Source: UBA6168 sp964643005 (GTDB lineage Bacteria > Bacteroidota > Bacteroidia > Chitinophagales > Saprospiraceae). From it: DNA of 64,000 nucleotides. Within the stretch, counting starts at the first letter, position 1; every line of letters starts with the position of its first letter. Shown here piece by piece: positions 8,879 to 19,000 of the stretch. A model generated the notes under the pieces. The model worked only from the letters and a program-made list of their open reading frames with translations. It made no database searches and was not told where the DNA came from. The stretch is taken from positions 1-64,000 of the forward strand of contig CAZXQI010000002.1 of NCBI GenBank assembly GCA_964643005.1, in the 5' to 3' direction. Position numbers and translations under genes: made by a program.

Positions 8879-11773
8879 TTATTGACCGTACTTTTTCTTC
8901 ACTTCGGTGATTTCGTAGCCTTCCACTATATCGCCAACCTTAATATCGTTGAAGTTCTTGATGGTCAAACCGCATTCCATTCCAGATTTCACTTCCTTCA
9001 CGTCTTCTTTGAATCGCTTGAGGGATGCGAGTTCTCCATTGGCTCCTTCCCTGGTCGGATAGATGACTATCCCTTCCCGAATAAGGCGTACATGTGCGTT
9101 GCGGGTGAGTTTTCCATCCAATACATAGCAACCGGCAACTGTTCCCACTTTACTGATTTTATAAACTTCTCTAATTTCCACATTAGCGACGATTTTCTCT
9201 TCTTTGGTGGGTTCAAGCAGACCTTCGATAGCCAGTTTAATTTCCTCAATGGCTTCGTAAATGATTGAATAGGTTTTGATTTCTACTCCTTCGCGTTCAG
9301 CCAGTTTTCGAGCGTTAAGAGATGGTCTCACTTGGAAACCGATGATAATGGCGTCTGAAGCAGAAGCCAGCAGAACGTCAGATTCGGCAATCTGACCGAC
9401 GGCGCGGTGGATGACATTCACCTGTACGGTCTCGAGAGAAAGTTTGATCAATGAATCAGCCAGGGCTTCAACGGAGCCGTCCACGTCGCCTTTGACGATG
9501 AGGTTGAGTTCCTTAAAAGTACCGAGCGCCAGCCGTCGCCCAATTTCATCTAAGCTGATTCGCTTAGTTGCGCGAGTAGCCTGCTCCCTGTTGATCCGCG
9601 CTCTGGAGGAAGCCAGTTGGCGAGCTTCGGACTCGTCATCCATTACTCTAAAGCGCTCTCCCGCCTGTGGGGCGCCGCCAAGTCCGAGAACCAGAACGGG
9701 AGTAGAAGGTCCTGCTTCCTGGACTCTTTTTCCTCGTTCATTGAACATGGCCTTTACCCTGCCTGAATACTCGCCGGCAACCATTGAATCTCCAATTTTC
9801 AGGGTACCGTTTTGAACGAGCATTTTGGCGACATATCCCTTGCCCTTATCTAAAGAGGCTTCAAGGATAGTTCCCGATGAATTCCGATTGGGGTTAGCCT
9901 TTAATTCGGCAAGGTCGGCAACGAGGACAACCTTTTCCAATAGCTTGTCTATACCCAATCCCGACTTGGCCGAAATATCTTGTGATTGGAAGGTTCCGCC
10001 CCAGTCCTCCACGAGGAGGTTCATAGAAGCCAATTCCTGTTTAATCTTTTCCGGATTGGCGCCTGGCTTGTCAATTTTGTTGATAGCAAACACCATCGGC
10101 ACTCCGGCGGCTTGGGCGTGGCTGATAGCTTCTTTGGTTTGCGGCATCACGTTGTCGTCAGAAGCAATTACTATGATCGCTATATCGGTCACTTTCGTAC
10201 CCCGAGCGCGCATAGCTGTAAAAGCTTCGTGACCGGGCGTATCGAGGAATGTGACCTTTTTGCCATTTACATTAACTTCATAGGCGCCAATGTGCTGGGT
10301 AATTCCGCCAGCCTCGCCTTCGACAACATTTGCGCTCCGGATATAGTCGAGCAGGGAAGTTTTACCGTGGTCAACGTGACCCATTACCGTGACAATGGGG
10401 GCGCGAGGTAATAAGTCTTCCGGTGCGTCTTTATCTTCTTCTTCAACATTCGACTGATCTTCAATGCTAATAAATTGAACTTCGTGATTAAATTCGCTGG
10501 CGACCAGTTCGATGAGTTCTGCGTCTAAGCGCTGGTTGATTGAAACGAATACACCGAGACCCATACAGGCAGTAATAACAGCGGTAGCGGAGACATCCAT
10601 CAAATTGGCCAGCTCCTGGACAGTGACAAACTCTGTAACTTCGAGCTTGTCCGTATGCCCTTCCATCTCTCGCAGTTCCTGCTTCTCGCGAATGCGTTCC
10701 CGCGCTTCCCTACGTCTTTTCTGGTGTATCTTTTTTCCAGATCCTGACAGGGCAATCATGGTCTTGCGAATGTTTTTCTCTGTCTCTTTATCGGAGATAT
10801 CCGGAGTAGCGGCCTCGCCTTTTTTGTGCTTCTTGCCGTTCCTGGCGTCTGTCTTAGGCGTATTTGTAGCTACGACTGTTTTGCGTTTGCGTTTGTGCTT
10901 TTTCCTATCAACGCTTTCATCGGACGAAGCGACGGGTCTATCCTGACGCGATCCTTCATGCGCAGCGTTGGCTTTTCCTCTTCCTGCTTTTTCCCTTTCG
11001 CTCTTCTTCTTTTTGGAAGATTTCTCTGCCTCCTTTTGCTTTTCAATATTTATCTTACCAAGTATTTTAAGCCCCCGCAGTTCAGGCGTTTCTATGCGTA
11101 CCAATTCATTACCGGCTACCTCTTCGCTATCATGGCTTTCCTCTGAGGGTTCCTGAGCGGAAGAAGGCTCCTCTGCTTTTTGCGCTTTATCAGTAATCTG
11201 ATGAGCTGAATCATCAGAAATTTCAATGGTCTCCTGGTCTGGCTCTGTAGCCTTCGGTTCTTCTGCTTTCTCGACAATCTCTTTAGCCACCTTCTTCTTT
11301 TCCTTTACGGGCATTCCCTTTTCATCCAGCTCTATTTTCCCTTTAATCGTCAGCCCGCTCAAGACTTTAGGCCTTTCTTCAGGTACGACAAGTTCCTCGG
11401 TTACTTGTTCCTCGACTGGTGGGGCGGGTAATTCCTCTTTAGTTTTAGCTGTGACCGTTTTTTGCAGCAGATTATCCTTATTAAGGGGAGGCAAATTAGA
11501 AGGAGGAGGGAATAATGTCGTAGTAGTTTCCTCCTTTTTAAGAAGAGGTTCTTTTTTAAGAAGGGGAGTGCGCACACCTATGGTCAACTGATCCGCTTTT
11601 TCCTTGACAGCCATATCTTTCTGGAACTCTTTAAGCAAAAGGGTCTCCATCTCCTCCGTTACCTTGGAGGTAGGCTTATTATCAATTTGAAAACCTTTCC
11701 CATTGAGGAATTCCACAATGGTAGAAGTACCAACATTTAATTCTTGCGCTACTTTAACTAAGCGTTTCTCCAT
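8879..11773 (-). CDS. infB: translation initiation factor IF-2
   Basis: Essential GTPase that delivers initiator fMet-tRNA to the 30S subunit. The 964 residues comprise an IF2-N helix at 1-50, a long low-complexity Lys/Glu/Pro-rich linker (roughly 60-380), a second IF2-N-like segment, then the G domain with GHVDHGKT (about 464-471), the switch DTPGHEAF and the NKID specificity motif, followed by the EF-Tu-like and C-terminal fMet-tRNA-binding domains. Such long N-termini are usual in Bacteroidota. It is third in the rimP-nusA-infB order, 105 bases after nusA on the same strand, and is expected to be co-transcribed with it. Confidence 0.98.
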   Translation of the reverse strand: MEKRLVKVAQELNVGTSTIVEFLNGKGFQIDNKPTSKVTEEMETLLLKEFQKDMAVKEKADQLTIGVRTPLLKKEPLLKKEETTTTLFPPPSNLPPLNKDNLLQKTVTAKTKEELPAPPVEEQVTEELVVPEERPKVLSGLTIKGKIELDEKGMPVKEKKKVAKEIVEKAEEPKATEPDQETIEISDDSAHQITDKAQKAEEPSSAQEPSEESHDSEEVAGNELVRIETPELRGLKILGKINIEKQKEAEKSSKKKKSEREKAGRGKANAAHEGSRQDRPVASSDESVDRKKHKRKRKTVVATNTPKTDARNGKKHKKGEAATPDISDKETEKNIRKTMIALSGSGKKIHQKRRREARERIREKQELREMEGHTDKLEVTEFVTVQELANLMDVSATAVITACMGLGVFVSINQRLDAELIELVASEFNHEVQFISIEDQSNVEEEDKDAPEDLLPRAPIVTVMGHVDHGKTSLLDYIRSANVVEGEAGGITQHIGAYEVNVNGKKVTFLDTPGHEAFTAMRARGTKVTDIAIIVIASDDNVMPQTKEAISHAQAAGVPMVFAINKIDKPGANPEKIKQELASMNLLVEDWGGTFQSQDISAKSGLGIDKLLEKVVLVADLAELKANPNRNSSGTILEASLDKGKGYVAKMLVQNGTLKIGDSMVAGEYSGRVKAMFNERGKRVQEAGPSTPVLVLGLGGAPQAGERFRVMDDESEARQLASSRARINREQATRATKRISLDEIGRRLALGTFKELNLIVKGDVDGSVEALADSLIKLSLETVQVNVIHRAVGQIAESDVLLASASDAIIIGFQVRPSLNARKLAEREGVEIKTYSIIYEAIEEIKLAIEGLLEPTKEEKIVANVEIREVYKISKVGTVAGCYVLDGKLTRNAHVRLIREGIVIYPTREGANGELASLKRFKEDVKEVKSGMECGLTIKNFNDIKVGDIVEGYEITEVKKKYGQ

Positions 11774-11878
11774 TCAGTTGTTAATAATATATTGAATAAG
11801 GCGCCTGGTCAAAAAAATAATCAGGCTCAGTTAATCTGTTACTATATTAGCCCTCCCGCGGCTGTCTTACATTCGGCG

Positions 11879-13117
11879 CTATTCTTCAAATTCGGACGCC
11901 AAAATCTGGAGCAATTCATCCACCGTTTCTTCCTCGAGTTCTGTACGCCTCAGCAATTCCTCTCTGCTCAATTCCAGTACGCTGCGAGCTGTGTCGCAAC
12001 CGATTCTTTTAAGTTCATCAATAATCCAGGGTTCGATTTCATCGCTAAATTCATCCAAATCTACGTCGTCAATTTCATGTTCATCGGTATTGCGATAAAC
12101 ATCGATTTCATAGCCGGTAAGCCTGCTGGCCAATTTAATATTGGTGCCTCCCTTACCGATAGCCAAAGACACCTGATCAGGCTCTAAGTAAACCGAGGCT
12201 CTCTTGTTTTCCTGATCCAGTTCAATAGTCGAAACTTTTGCGGGCGTCAAAGCCCGTTGGATAAACAGGCTGTCGTTCGTCGTGAAATTAATAATGTCAA
12301 TGTTTTCATTGCGCAACTCCCGAACGATACCGTGAATACGGGAGCCTTTCATACCCACGCAGGCGCCGACCGGATCCACTCGATCGTCATAAGACTCAAC
12401 TGCGACTTTAGCGCGTTCGCCGGGCAAGCGAACCATCCGCTTGATGGCGATTATTCCATCTTCAATTTCAGGAACCTCCTGTTCAAGCAGCTTTTCAAGG
12501 AAACCGTTGTCTGTACGAGAGACAATGACTACTGGGGAATTGTTTTTCATTTCCACCTGTTTGATGACTCCTCGCACCATATCTCCTTTGCGGAAATAGT
12601 CGCTTTTAATCGTTTCTCCTTTAGGTAGCAATAATTCGTGGCCGGTCGTATCGTCAACAATCAGGAACTCCTTCTTGATAATCTGACTTACTTCGCCGAC
12701 TACGAGGTCGCCCACCCGCTCTATGTACTTGCGATAAATATCGTCCTTTTCCAGCTCCATAATTCTGGAGATCAGCGTTTGGCGCGCAGCCTGAATAGCC
12801 CGACGTCCAAAATCTTCCAGAAATAGCTGTTCATAACATTCCTCGCCTATTGCGTAGCTCTCGTCAATAGACAAGGCCTCTGAAATGGAGACCTGGCTGC
12901 GATCATCCGTTACTTCTCCATCGGGCACAATCTGACGCACTCTCCAAAGTTCAAGGTCGCCCTGTTGCGGGTTTACAATGACATTGAAGTTTTCGTCTGA
13001 GCCAAATTTCTTTTTAATAAGTGTGCGAAAAACATCCTCCAGCACCCTGACCATGGTAGGGCGGTCGATGTTCTTACTGGTTTTAAAATCGGAAAAAGTA
13101 TCTACTATATTTATCAT
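11879..13117 (-). CDS. nusA: transcription termination/antitermination protein NusA
   Basis: RNA-polymerase-associated elongation factor controlling pausing and termination. Domains in order over 412 residues: N-terminal RNAP-binding domain (1-130), S1 RNA-binding domain (about 135-205), KH1 and KH2 (GACVGMKGSRIHGIVREL near 253, and AIGKGGTNIKLASRLTGYEI near 320), then a short acidic C-terminal helical region with a helix-hairpin-helix-like DELKRIGCDTARSVLELS segment. It lacks the two long acidic repeats of the E. coli protein, as is common outside gamma-proteobacteria. It lies 71 bases after rimP and 105 before infB. Confidence 0.97.
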   Translation of the reverse strand: MINIVDTFSDFKTSKNIDRPTMVRVLEDVFRTLIKKKFGSDENFNVIVNPQQGDLELWRVRQIVPDGEVTDDRSQVSISEALSIDESYAIGEECYEQLFLEDFGRRAIQAARQTLISRIMELEKDDIYRKYIERVGDLVVGEVSQIIKKEFLIVDDTTGHELLLPKGETIKSDYFRKGDMVRGVIKQVEMKNNSPVVIVSRTDNGFLEKLLEQEVPEIEDGIIAIKRMVRLPGERAKVAVESYDDRVDPVGACVGMKGSRIHGIVRELRNENIDIINFTTNDSLFIQRALTPAKVSTIELDQENKRASVYLEPDQVSLAIGKGGTNIKLASRLTGYEIDVYRNTDEHEIDDVDLDEFSDEIEPWIIDELKRIGCDTARSVLELSREELLRRTELEEETVDELLQILASEFEE

Positions 13118-13188
13118 CGCTCAAATGATGATTTGTAAAGAAATTGAATAACAAATTGAGCATCCGATTCTCAATTTGTTATCCCATT

Positions 13189-13674
13189 TTAAAATCTTAT
13201 GATAATCACTGCTTTTTTGATAAGGTCGAACGGCAATTCTGTCTGAACTAAAACCCTCTTCTTCTTCTTTCCTTCTATCTGGACAAGCTTCTCTTCCAGT
13301 ACAATAGATGAATCGCCGACTGATTTTAAGGCGCCCGTTTTAATGTTTCCGTCAGAGAGTGTGATTTCTAAATCCCGGCCGATATTTTTTAAATACTGGC
13401 GTTTAAATTTGAGTGGGCGGCTTAGGCCTGGCGATGAAATTTCGAGGACGTAATTTTCACTCAGCCATCCTTGTTCTTCAATGTGAGATTCGAGGTAGCG
13501 ACTTAGCTGCTGGCATTTCTTCAAAGTCATTCCACTGTCGCAGTCAACAAAAACTTCCAACTTATTATTAGGGAGAAGATTTAACTCAACAAGAAAGCAA
13601 TCCCTAAAGTTTTCCTCCTGAAATTTTGTAGCAAGCAGCCCGTTAATTTTTTCTTCGATGAAAAATGTATCCAC
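13189..13674 (-). CDS. rimP: ribosome maturation factor RimP
   Basis: Factor needed for maturation of the 30S ribosomal subunit. The 161-residue product shows the two-domain family layout: an N-terminal alpha/beta domain with the conserved EVFVDCDSGMTLKKCQQLSR segment (55-74) and YVLEISSPGLSRPL (100-113), then an SH3-like C-terminal domain with many lysines. It is first in the rimP-nusA-infB order, the same as in E. coli. A complete Bacteroidota promoter lies 64-93 bases upstream of the ATG and an 11 bp perfect hairpin lies in the predicted leader. Confidence 0.95.
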   Translation of the reverse strand: MDTFFIEEKINGLLATKFQEENFRDCFLVELNLLPNNKLEVFVDCDSGMTLKKCQQLSRYLESHIEEQGWLSENYVLEISSPGLSRPLKFKRQYLKNIGRDLEITLSDGNIKTGALKSVGDSSIVLEEKLVQIEGKKKKRVLVQTELPFDLIKKAVIIIRF

Positions 13675-13688
13675 AGATTTACAAAGTA

Positions 13689-13715
13689 AAAGAGGGAACT
13701 TTTTGTTCCCTCTTT
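13689..13715 (-). promoter_or_regulatory. leader hairpin before rimP
   Basis: A perfect 11 bp inverted repeat (13689-13699 and 13705-13715) around a 5-base loop of A residues on the minus strand. It lies between the predicted transcription start (about 13731) and the rimP ATG, ending 14 bases before the start codon. It could be an attenuator, a stability element or a site for autoregulation. On either strand it is followed by only short, interrupted T runs, so a simple terminator is less likely. Confidence 0.6.
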
Positions 13716-13737
13716 GGCTCTTTTATTTAGCCGGGCG

Positions 13738-13767
13738 CAAAGGTAAATACTTTTGGCTGAATTGCAA
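13738..13767 (-). promoter_or_regulatory. promoter of the rimP-nusA-infB operon
   Basis: Minus-strand TTG (13767-13765), a 19 bp spacer and TACCTTTG (13745-13738) match the full Bacteroidota consensus TTG-N19-TAnnTTTG. Transcription would start near 13731, giving a leader of about 57 bases that contains the hairpin. Confidence 0.65.
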
Positions 13768-13831
13768 AAATGAAGTAATCAAAAGGGTTTTCGCTTTTTT
13801 TGGCTTCCTGCTTTGGCTTTTGCGGCAACTA

Positions 13832-14416
13832 TCAGGGTCTGTTTTCCTGCGCCTGTTTTAACAATCTCTCTTCTACACATTTGACCGCATTTTGCAATGC
13901 AATTTGTTGCTTCTCTTCAAGGTCTATGGTTCGCTTGTAATCGTTATAGTTAATCCTAATCTTTTCAACTCTTTCGTTTTTCATTCTGTGGAAAATTTCA
14001 AGAGGGATTACGCAGGTGTGCATGTACTTCCACATCAACAGGGATTTGTCAAATTCACCTTCATCAGGTACGTTGAGCAATTTGACTATCGTGCCATCCG
14101 TGAATTTCAGCCAGACATCGTAGCCAGGCTGAATCATATAAAACTTATACTCCACCACGCCCAAGGTCAGAAAGAAAGAGCGAATATTCTTCTCATTACT
14201 AAAGCTGAAAATGGCTTTTGCCTCTTCCACGGAGGCTTTCCCTCCTATATTGGACGCTACATTGCCGGAAGCCATCAAGTACCCCAGTACGACCGGGGAT
14301 GTAGCGATTACTCTGGTAGAGTCAAAATCGTCCGTCTTATCAAGCGCAATTTTGCATTGCGGCCAGGCAAATAAAGGGAAGAGCAATAGCAATAAGGCAG
14401 AAAGCAATAATCTCAT
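13832..14416 (-). CDS. secreted protein of unknown function
   Basis: I do not recognise this 194-residue protein. A clear Sec signal peptide (MRLLLSALLLLLFPLFAWPQ) with predicted cleavage after residue 19 or 20 marks it as periplasmic or outer-membrane. Two cysteines are present in the mature part, one at its N-terminus and one in the HTCVIP segment. The body is mixed alpha/beta, with a DVWLKFTDGTIVKLLNVPDE region, and ends in a Glu/Gln/Lys-rich helix. It lies between acylphosphatase and rimP on the same strand, but the rimP promoter lies downstream of its stop, so it need not be part of that operon. Confidence 0.75.
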   Translation of the reverse strand: MRLLLSALLLLLFPLFAWPQCKIALDKTDDFDSTRVIATSPVVLGYLMASGNVASNIGGKASVEEAKAIFSFSNEKNIRSFFLTLGVVEYKFYMIQPGYDVWLKFTDGTIVKLLNVPDEGEFDKSLLMWKYMHTCVIPLEIFHRMKNERVEKIRINYNDYKRTIDLEEKQQIALQNAVKCVEERLLKQAQENRP

Positions 14417-14470
14417 TTTCTCATGATTTGTTTCTTAAAAGGCAAAAATGGGGAAAATGTTCGCCTATTG

Positions 14471-14743
14471 TCATCGTTGCACCTCGAATTGTGTAAAGCC
14501 CGATAGCGCTCCTTCCCGAACTTCAACATGCTCCACTCGAGCCAATTCAGGTCCTTCCCGGCACCATTTTACAAAAGCTTGCAGGCTCTCGGGCGTTCCT
14601 TCCGCTTCAGCATAGACGCTGCCGTCAGGTCTGTTTTTTACAAAGCCTCTTAGATTCAGTTCGATCGCTTTTTGGCGCGTCGAGGCTCTGAACCAGACTC
14701 CCTGTACTTCGCCTGTGATGGCGATTTTGAAATGCTTATCCAA
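14471..14743 (-). CDS. acyP: acylphosphatase
   Basis: Small cytosolic enzyme that hydrolyses acyl phosphates. The 90-residue ferredoxin-like protein carries the family signature GEVQGVWFRAST with the phosphate-binding Arg19, and the catalytic Asn37 in GFVKNRPDGSVYAEAEG. Length is normal. It is 45 bases after the desaturase gene on the same strand. Confidence 0.95.
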   Translation of the reverse strand: MDKHFKIAITGEVQGVWFRASTRQKAIELNLRGFVKNRPDGSVYAEAEGTPESLQAFVKWCREGPELARVEHVEVREGALSGFTQFEVQR

Positions 14744-14788
14744 TCCACTTTTTTTAAAACTAATGCCTGACCGCGCGCCATCAGTTCT

Positions 14789-15838
14789 CTAAAAATTGGC
14801 AAGCGTCTCTTCTTTTTTGCGGAACTCCCGAAAGGTAATCATCTTCTGATCCTGTTCGTCCCACAATTTATGGCGCATGAAAGAAAGGCTTTCTAAGAAA
14901 GTAATGCGAGTGACGTATTTATTAATGATGTCGTTTTCCTTAAAGCAACTTATCAGGAAATAGTTGGGTATCCCAGGTTGAAGGTGGTGGATATGGTGGT
15001 AGCCGATATTGCCGGTAAGCCAGTGGAAGAGTTTCGGCAGATCGTAAAAAGTGCTTCCTTTAATCGCAGCCATCAGGTAGTCCCAATTGGATTTCCAGGT
15101 TTTGTAGGTGTATTCGTGCTGATGCTGAATATAGAAAAACCAAACCGCAATGATGGCAAAAAAGACGATCACGGGGACGTGAACCAAAAGGAAGGTCTTG
15201 ACGCCTAATAGGAAGACCAATCCAACAAAGACTGCCAGAATAGCCAGGTTGTTCCACAGCAGCGACCAATATACTTTTTTCCAGCCTTTCATTTGCACTA
15301 AGGGCAGGCGATTGTTTACGGCCAGGTAGTAGATTGGACCAATAACGAAGATGACCAAAGGCATCCTAAAGAGTTGATAGCGCAGTCGCCCAAATTTTGA
15401 AAGCTCTCTGTACTCGTCCGTTGTCAGCGTGTCAATATCTCCAATGTCTCTTGTCTCAAGCTGCCCGCAATGGCCGTGATGAAAATCGTGAACTCTGGCC
15501 CAATAAGAAAAAGGTATCGTTGTAAAGAGGCTACAGGCATATCCCACCGCCTTATTCCCAAATTTTGAATTGAGAAAAGATTTGTGGCCGCAATCGTGCT
15601 GGATAATAAAAATTCGCACTAAGAAAAAGGCATTCACAAAACCAAGAATCAGCGTTAGCCAATAGCCTACTTTTAAGCTATACAACATGGCTATCCAAAG
15701 TGCGATAAAGGGAAGAAAGGAATTGAGAATTTGAACAACAGCCCTTTTTGTATCTGACTTGGTGTATTTGCGTAGCATATCCGGCCAGTCGGCCAGGGAG
15801 GTTCTAATTTCCGCTTCTGAGTAATGAGACATTTTCAA
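14789..15838 (-). CDS. membrane fatty acid desaturase
   Basis: Integral membrane di-iron enzyme introducing double bonds into acyl chains. Three histidine boxes are intact: HDCGH (81-85), HDFHH (117-121) and HHIHH (281-285), and the QHQHEYTY segment (238-245) is characteristic of this desaturase branch. Several hydrophobic helices flank the boxes. The position of the double bond and whether the acceptor is acyl-ACP, acyl-CoA or lipid cannot be told. Start may be 15838 or the second ATG at 15832. Two TAnnTTTG-like elements lie just upstream. Confidence 0.9.
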   Translation of the reverse strand: MKMSHYSEAEIRTSLADWPDMLRKYTKSDTKRAVVQILNSFLPFIALWIAMLYSLKVGYWLTLILGFVNAFFLVRIFIIQHDCGHKSFLNSKFGNKAVGYACSLFTTIPFSYWARVHDFHHGHCGQLETRDIGDIDTLTTDEYRELSKFGRLRYQLFRMPLVIFVIGPIYYLAVNNRLPLVQMKGWKKVYWSLLWNNLAILAVFVGLVFLLGVKTFLLVHVPVIVFFAIIAVWFFYIQHQHEYTYKTWKSNWDYLMAAIKGSTFYDLPKLFHWLTGNIGYHHIHHLQPGIPNYFLISCFKENDIINKYVTRITFLESLSFMRHKLWDEQDQKMITFREFRKKEETLANF

Positions 15839-15868
15839 AAATTTTAAATCAGTAGATAACTATCGGGA

Positions 15869-15890
15869 CAAACTTAGCTTAGCAAAACTA
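15869..15890 (-). promoter_or_regulatory. two TAnnTTTG elements upstream of the desaturase
   Basis: On the minus strand, TAGTTTTG (15890-15883) and TAAGTTTG (15876-15869) lie 31-52 bases before the desaturase ATG. Neither has a TTG at 17-23 bp, so either could be the -7 box. Confidence 0.35.
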
Positions 15891-16019
15891 CTTCCCGACC
15901 ATTATTCTAACTGAATGTAGAAAAAAGTCTCCTAACTGTTATTAATTATAGACAGTTAGCTCTCTTTCGCCCAGAAAGAAAACGACAGAATCTTCTCTTC
16001 CTGGATTGGGAGCAGGTGG

Positions 16020-16042
16020 AAAAGCGCCCCCCGAGGCGCCTC
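16020..16042 (-). terminator. possible terminator downstream of secA
   Basis: About 35 bases after the secA stop the minus strand forms a GC-rich hairpin (GCGCC pairing with GGCGC, extended by G-T pairs, loop of 6) followed by four T residues. The short T run makes it a weak call. Confidence 0.35.
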
Positions 16043-16077
16043 AGTTTAATGCATTAAAGCTTCGCCTTTACTTTAGG

Positions 16078-19000
16078 TCAGGCCCGCCCGTGGCAATGTT
16101 TGTATTTCTTGCCGCTTCCACAGGGGCAGAGGTCATTCCTTCCAACCTTTGGCTCCTGTCGGCGCACCGTCTCCTGTTTTGGACCCTGGGAGACTCCTTC
16201 GGCGGCAGCCCGCGCAGCGGCGGCTTCAGCAGGTTCCTCGCCAGGGCGGCTGGCGCGCATACGACTCAGGTCAGTTTTTTGCGGCTCGCGCGCCTGCTGC
16301 ACCTGTTTGTTTTCCGGCAGGGCTAGCGTTCCTGTAGATAGGTAAGTCGTCACCTCCTCGTTGATTTGATAAATTAAGTCTTCAAATAATTTGTAGGCCT
16401 CCATTTTATAAATCACCAAGGGGTCTTTTTGCTCAAAACTGGCAGATTGTACGGACTCTTTTAATTCGTCCATGGAGCGAAGGTGCTCTTTCCATCTTTC
16501 ATCCAGGATAGCCAGGGTAATGGCCTTCTCGATGTCCCGCATGATGGATTTACCCTTTGATTTAACTGCTCCTTCCAGTTCGGCAGCGATGGGTAGTATT
16601 CTGTTTCTTCCATCGGTGTAAGGTATGGCTATCCGCCTGTAGCGCTGGCCTTCCCGCTCGTAAACCTGCTGGATGGTGGGCAACAACATCTGAATCAGGT
16701 GCTGCTCTTTTCTGCGGTAGAAATCAAAAAATTGATTTTGGAAAGCTTCAACGACTTCATCTTCCCTGCCCTCCTGAAATTCAGCCTGGCCTACTTCCGG
16801 AACGATCCCCAGTTCGCCCGTAGAATCTCTGCGAAAAGATTCGTAGTCGTTATTGACTTTGTGCATGCTCACAAGGCTCTCGGTCATTCCCCGGAACATC
16901 ATATCTAAGTCCACCTGAAGGCGTTCTCCGCTCAGGGCATTGTAGCGCTTCCGATAGATGGCTTCGCGCTGAATATTCATTACGTCGTCGTATTCGAGCA
17001 GTCGCTTCCGTATTCCAAAGTTGTTCTCCTCAACTTTCTTCTGCGCCCGTTCGATAGACTTTGTCACCATAGAGTGTTGGATGACGTCGCCTTCTTTGTG
17101 GCCGGCGCGATCCATGAGGCCTGCAATCCGCTCGCTCTGGAAAAGGCGCATCAGGTTGTCTTCCAGGGAGACATAAAACTGTGAGGAACCCGGATCGCCC
17201 TGACGACCGGCGCGGCCTCGCAACTGGCGATCCACCCGTCGGCTATCGTGGCGTTCAGTGCCTATGATGGCCAAACCTCCAACGATTTTTGCATCGGGCT
17301 GCAATTGGAAAGCCGGCCACAGCTCATGCGATTCGTCTAAAGTCAACTCCCGCTTTCCAGTCTGGTCGCGGATGGTGTAGCGATATCCTCCTTTGGCAGA
17401 GCCGTCTTTTTTTACCTCGACAACATCGAACAGGGTAGCGGGCGAGAGTTTAATGTCTGTACCCCGACCTGCCATGTTCGTGGCAATGGTGACATTTCCA
17501 TTGCCGTTTTCGTCCTGCTGGCCGGCATGAGCCACGATGGTCGCCTCCCGTTGGTGCTGTTTGGCGTTCAGCACATCGTGCGTAATACCCCGCATTTGCA
17601 GCAGGCGGCTCAATTTTTCGGAAACATCCACTGAAGTGGTGCCGACGAGTACCGGGCGGCCTGCGCGACTCAATAAAGTAACCCTTTCAATAACGGCATT
17701 GTACTTTTCCCGGGCTGTCTTATAGACTTCATCTTCGTTGTCTTTCCGAATGACGGGAACATTGGTGGGAATCACGGAAACGTCCAATTTATAAATATCC
17801 CAAAGCTCCTTGGCCTCTGTTTCAGCCGTGCCAGTCATACCCGACAACTTGTGGTACATCCGGAAATAATTCTGCAAAGTGACGGTGGCGTACGTCTGAG
17901 TGGCTTCTCCCACTTTTACATTTTCTTTGGCTTCTAAGGCCTGGTGAAGTCCGTCGGAATAGCGCCGACCTTCCATCATACGGCCGGTCTGCTCGTCCAC
18001 TATTTTTACTTCTCCATTTATTACTATGTATTCCTCGTCTTTTTCAAATAAAGTATAAGCCTTCAACAACTGGTACATGGCGTGAAGACGGCTGGATTTC
18101 ACTGCAAAATCTTGCGATAATTTAATCCTGGCCTCTTCCTTCTGTTCCTTGCTAAGGGACTCGTCGTTGTCAATCTCCACCATTTTGTCGGCGATGACCG
18201 GCATAATGAAAAAGCCCGGATCGTCCTTTCCGCGAGCCAGGTATTCCGCTCCGTTGTCGGTAAGTTCTACTCCACGGTTTTTTTCATCAATGGTGAACAG
18301 CAAAGGCTCGTCCACTAAGTGCATATTTTTTGAGTTCTCCTGCATGTAGAAGTTCTCAGCTTTTTGCAGAGAAACTTTCACTCCTTCTTCACTTAAAAAC
18401 TTGATGAGTGGTCTGCTCTTCGGCAAAGCCCGATATGCTCGCAAAAGCGCTAGCCCAGCCTCGCCCTCGTCATGCCCGGTATAGCCTTCTCCAAAAAGTT
18501 TCTTGGCGTCGGCGAGGTAACGGCTCGCGAGCTTCTGCTGAGCGGCAAGGAGCTTTTCGACATCAGGTTTTAATGCCTTGTACTCCTGCTCTTCGCTACC
18601 CTCTCCGACGGGACCGGAAATGATAAGCGGCGTTCGCGCATCGTCAATCAAAACGGAGTCCACCTCGTCCACCATCGCAAAGTGGTGCTTACGTTGCACC
18701 ATTTCATCCAGGGATCGCACCATATTATCTCGCAGGTAATCGAAGCCAAATTCGTTGTTGGTACCATAGGTGATATCGCAGAGGTAAGCCCTGCGCCGGG
18801 ATTCGGAGTGAGGCCGGTGCTTGTCTATACAGTCAATAGTCAGCAGCAGGAACTCCATAATGGGGCCAATCCATTCGCTGTCGCGACGCGCCAGGTAGTC
18901 GTTGACCGTTACGACGTGTACGCCCTGACCGCTCAGCCCGTTGAGGTAAGCCGGCAATGTAGCCACTAAGGTCTTTCCCTCTCCGGTAGCCATCTCTGCA

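Noticed and set aside
9986..11146. Several long plus-strand frames opposite infB
   Set aside because: They lie wholly inside the infB coding region, which has intact GTPase motifs; serine- and phenylalanine-rich text is typical of reverse-strand shadows.
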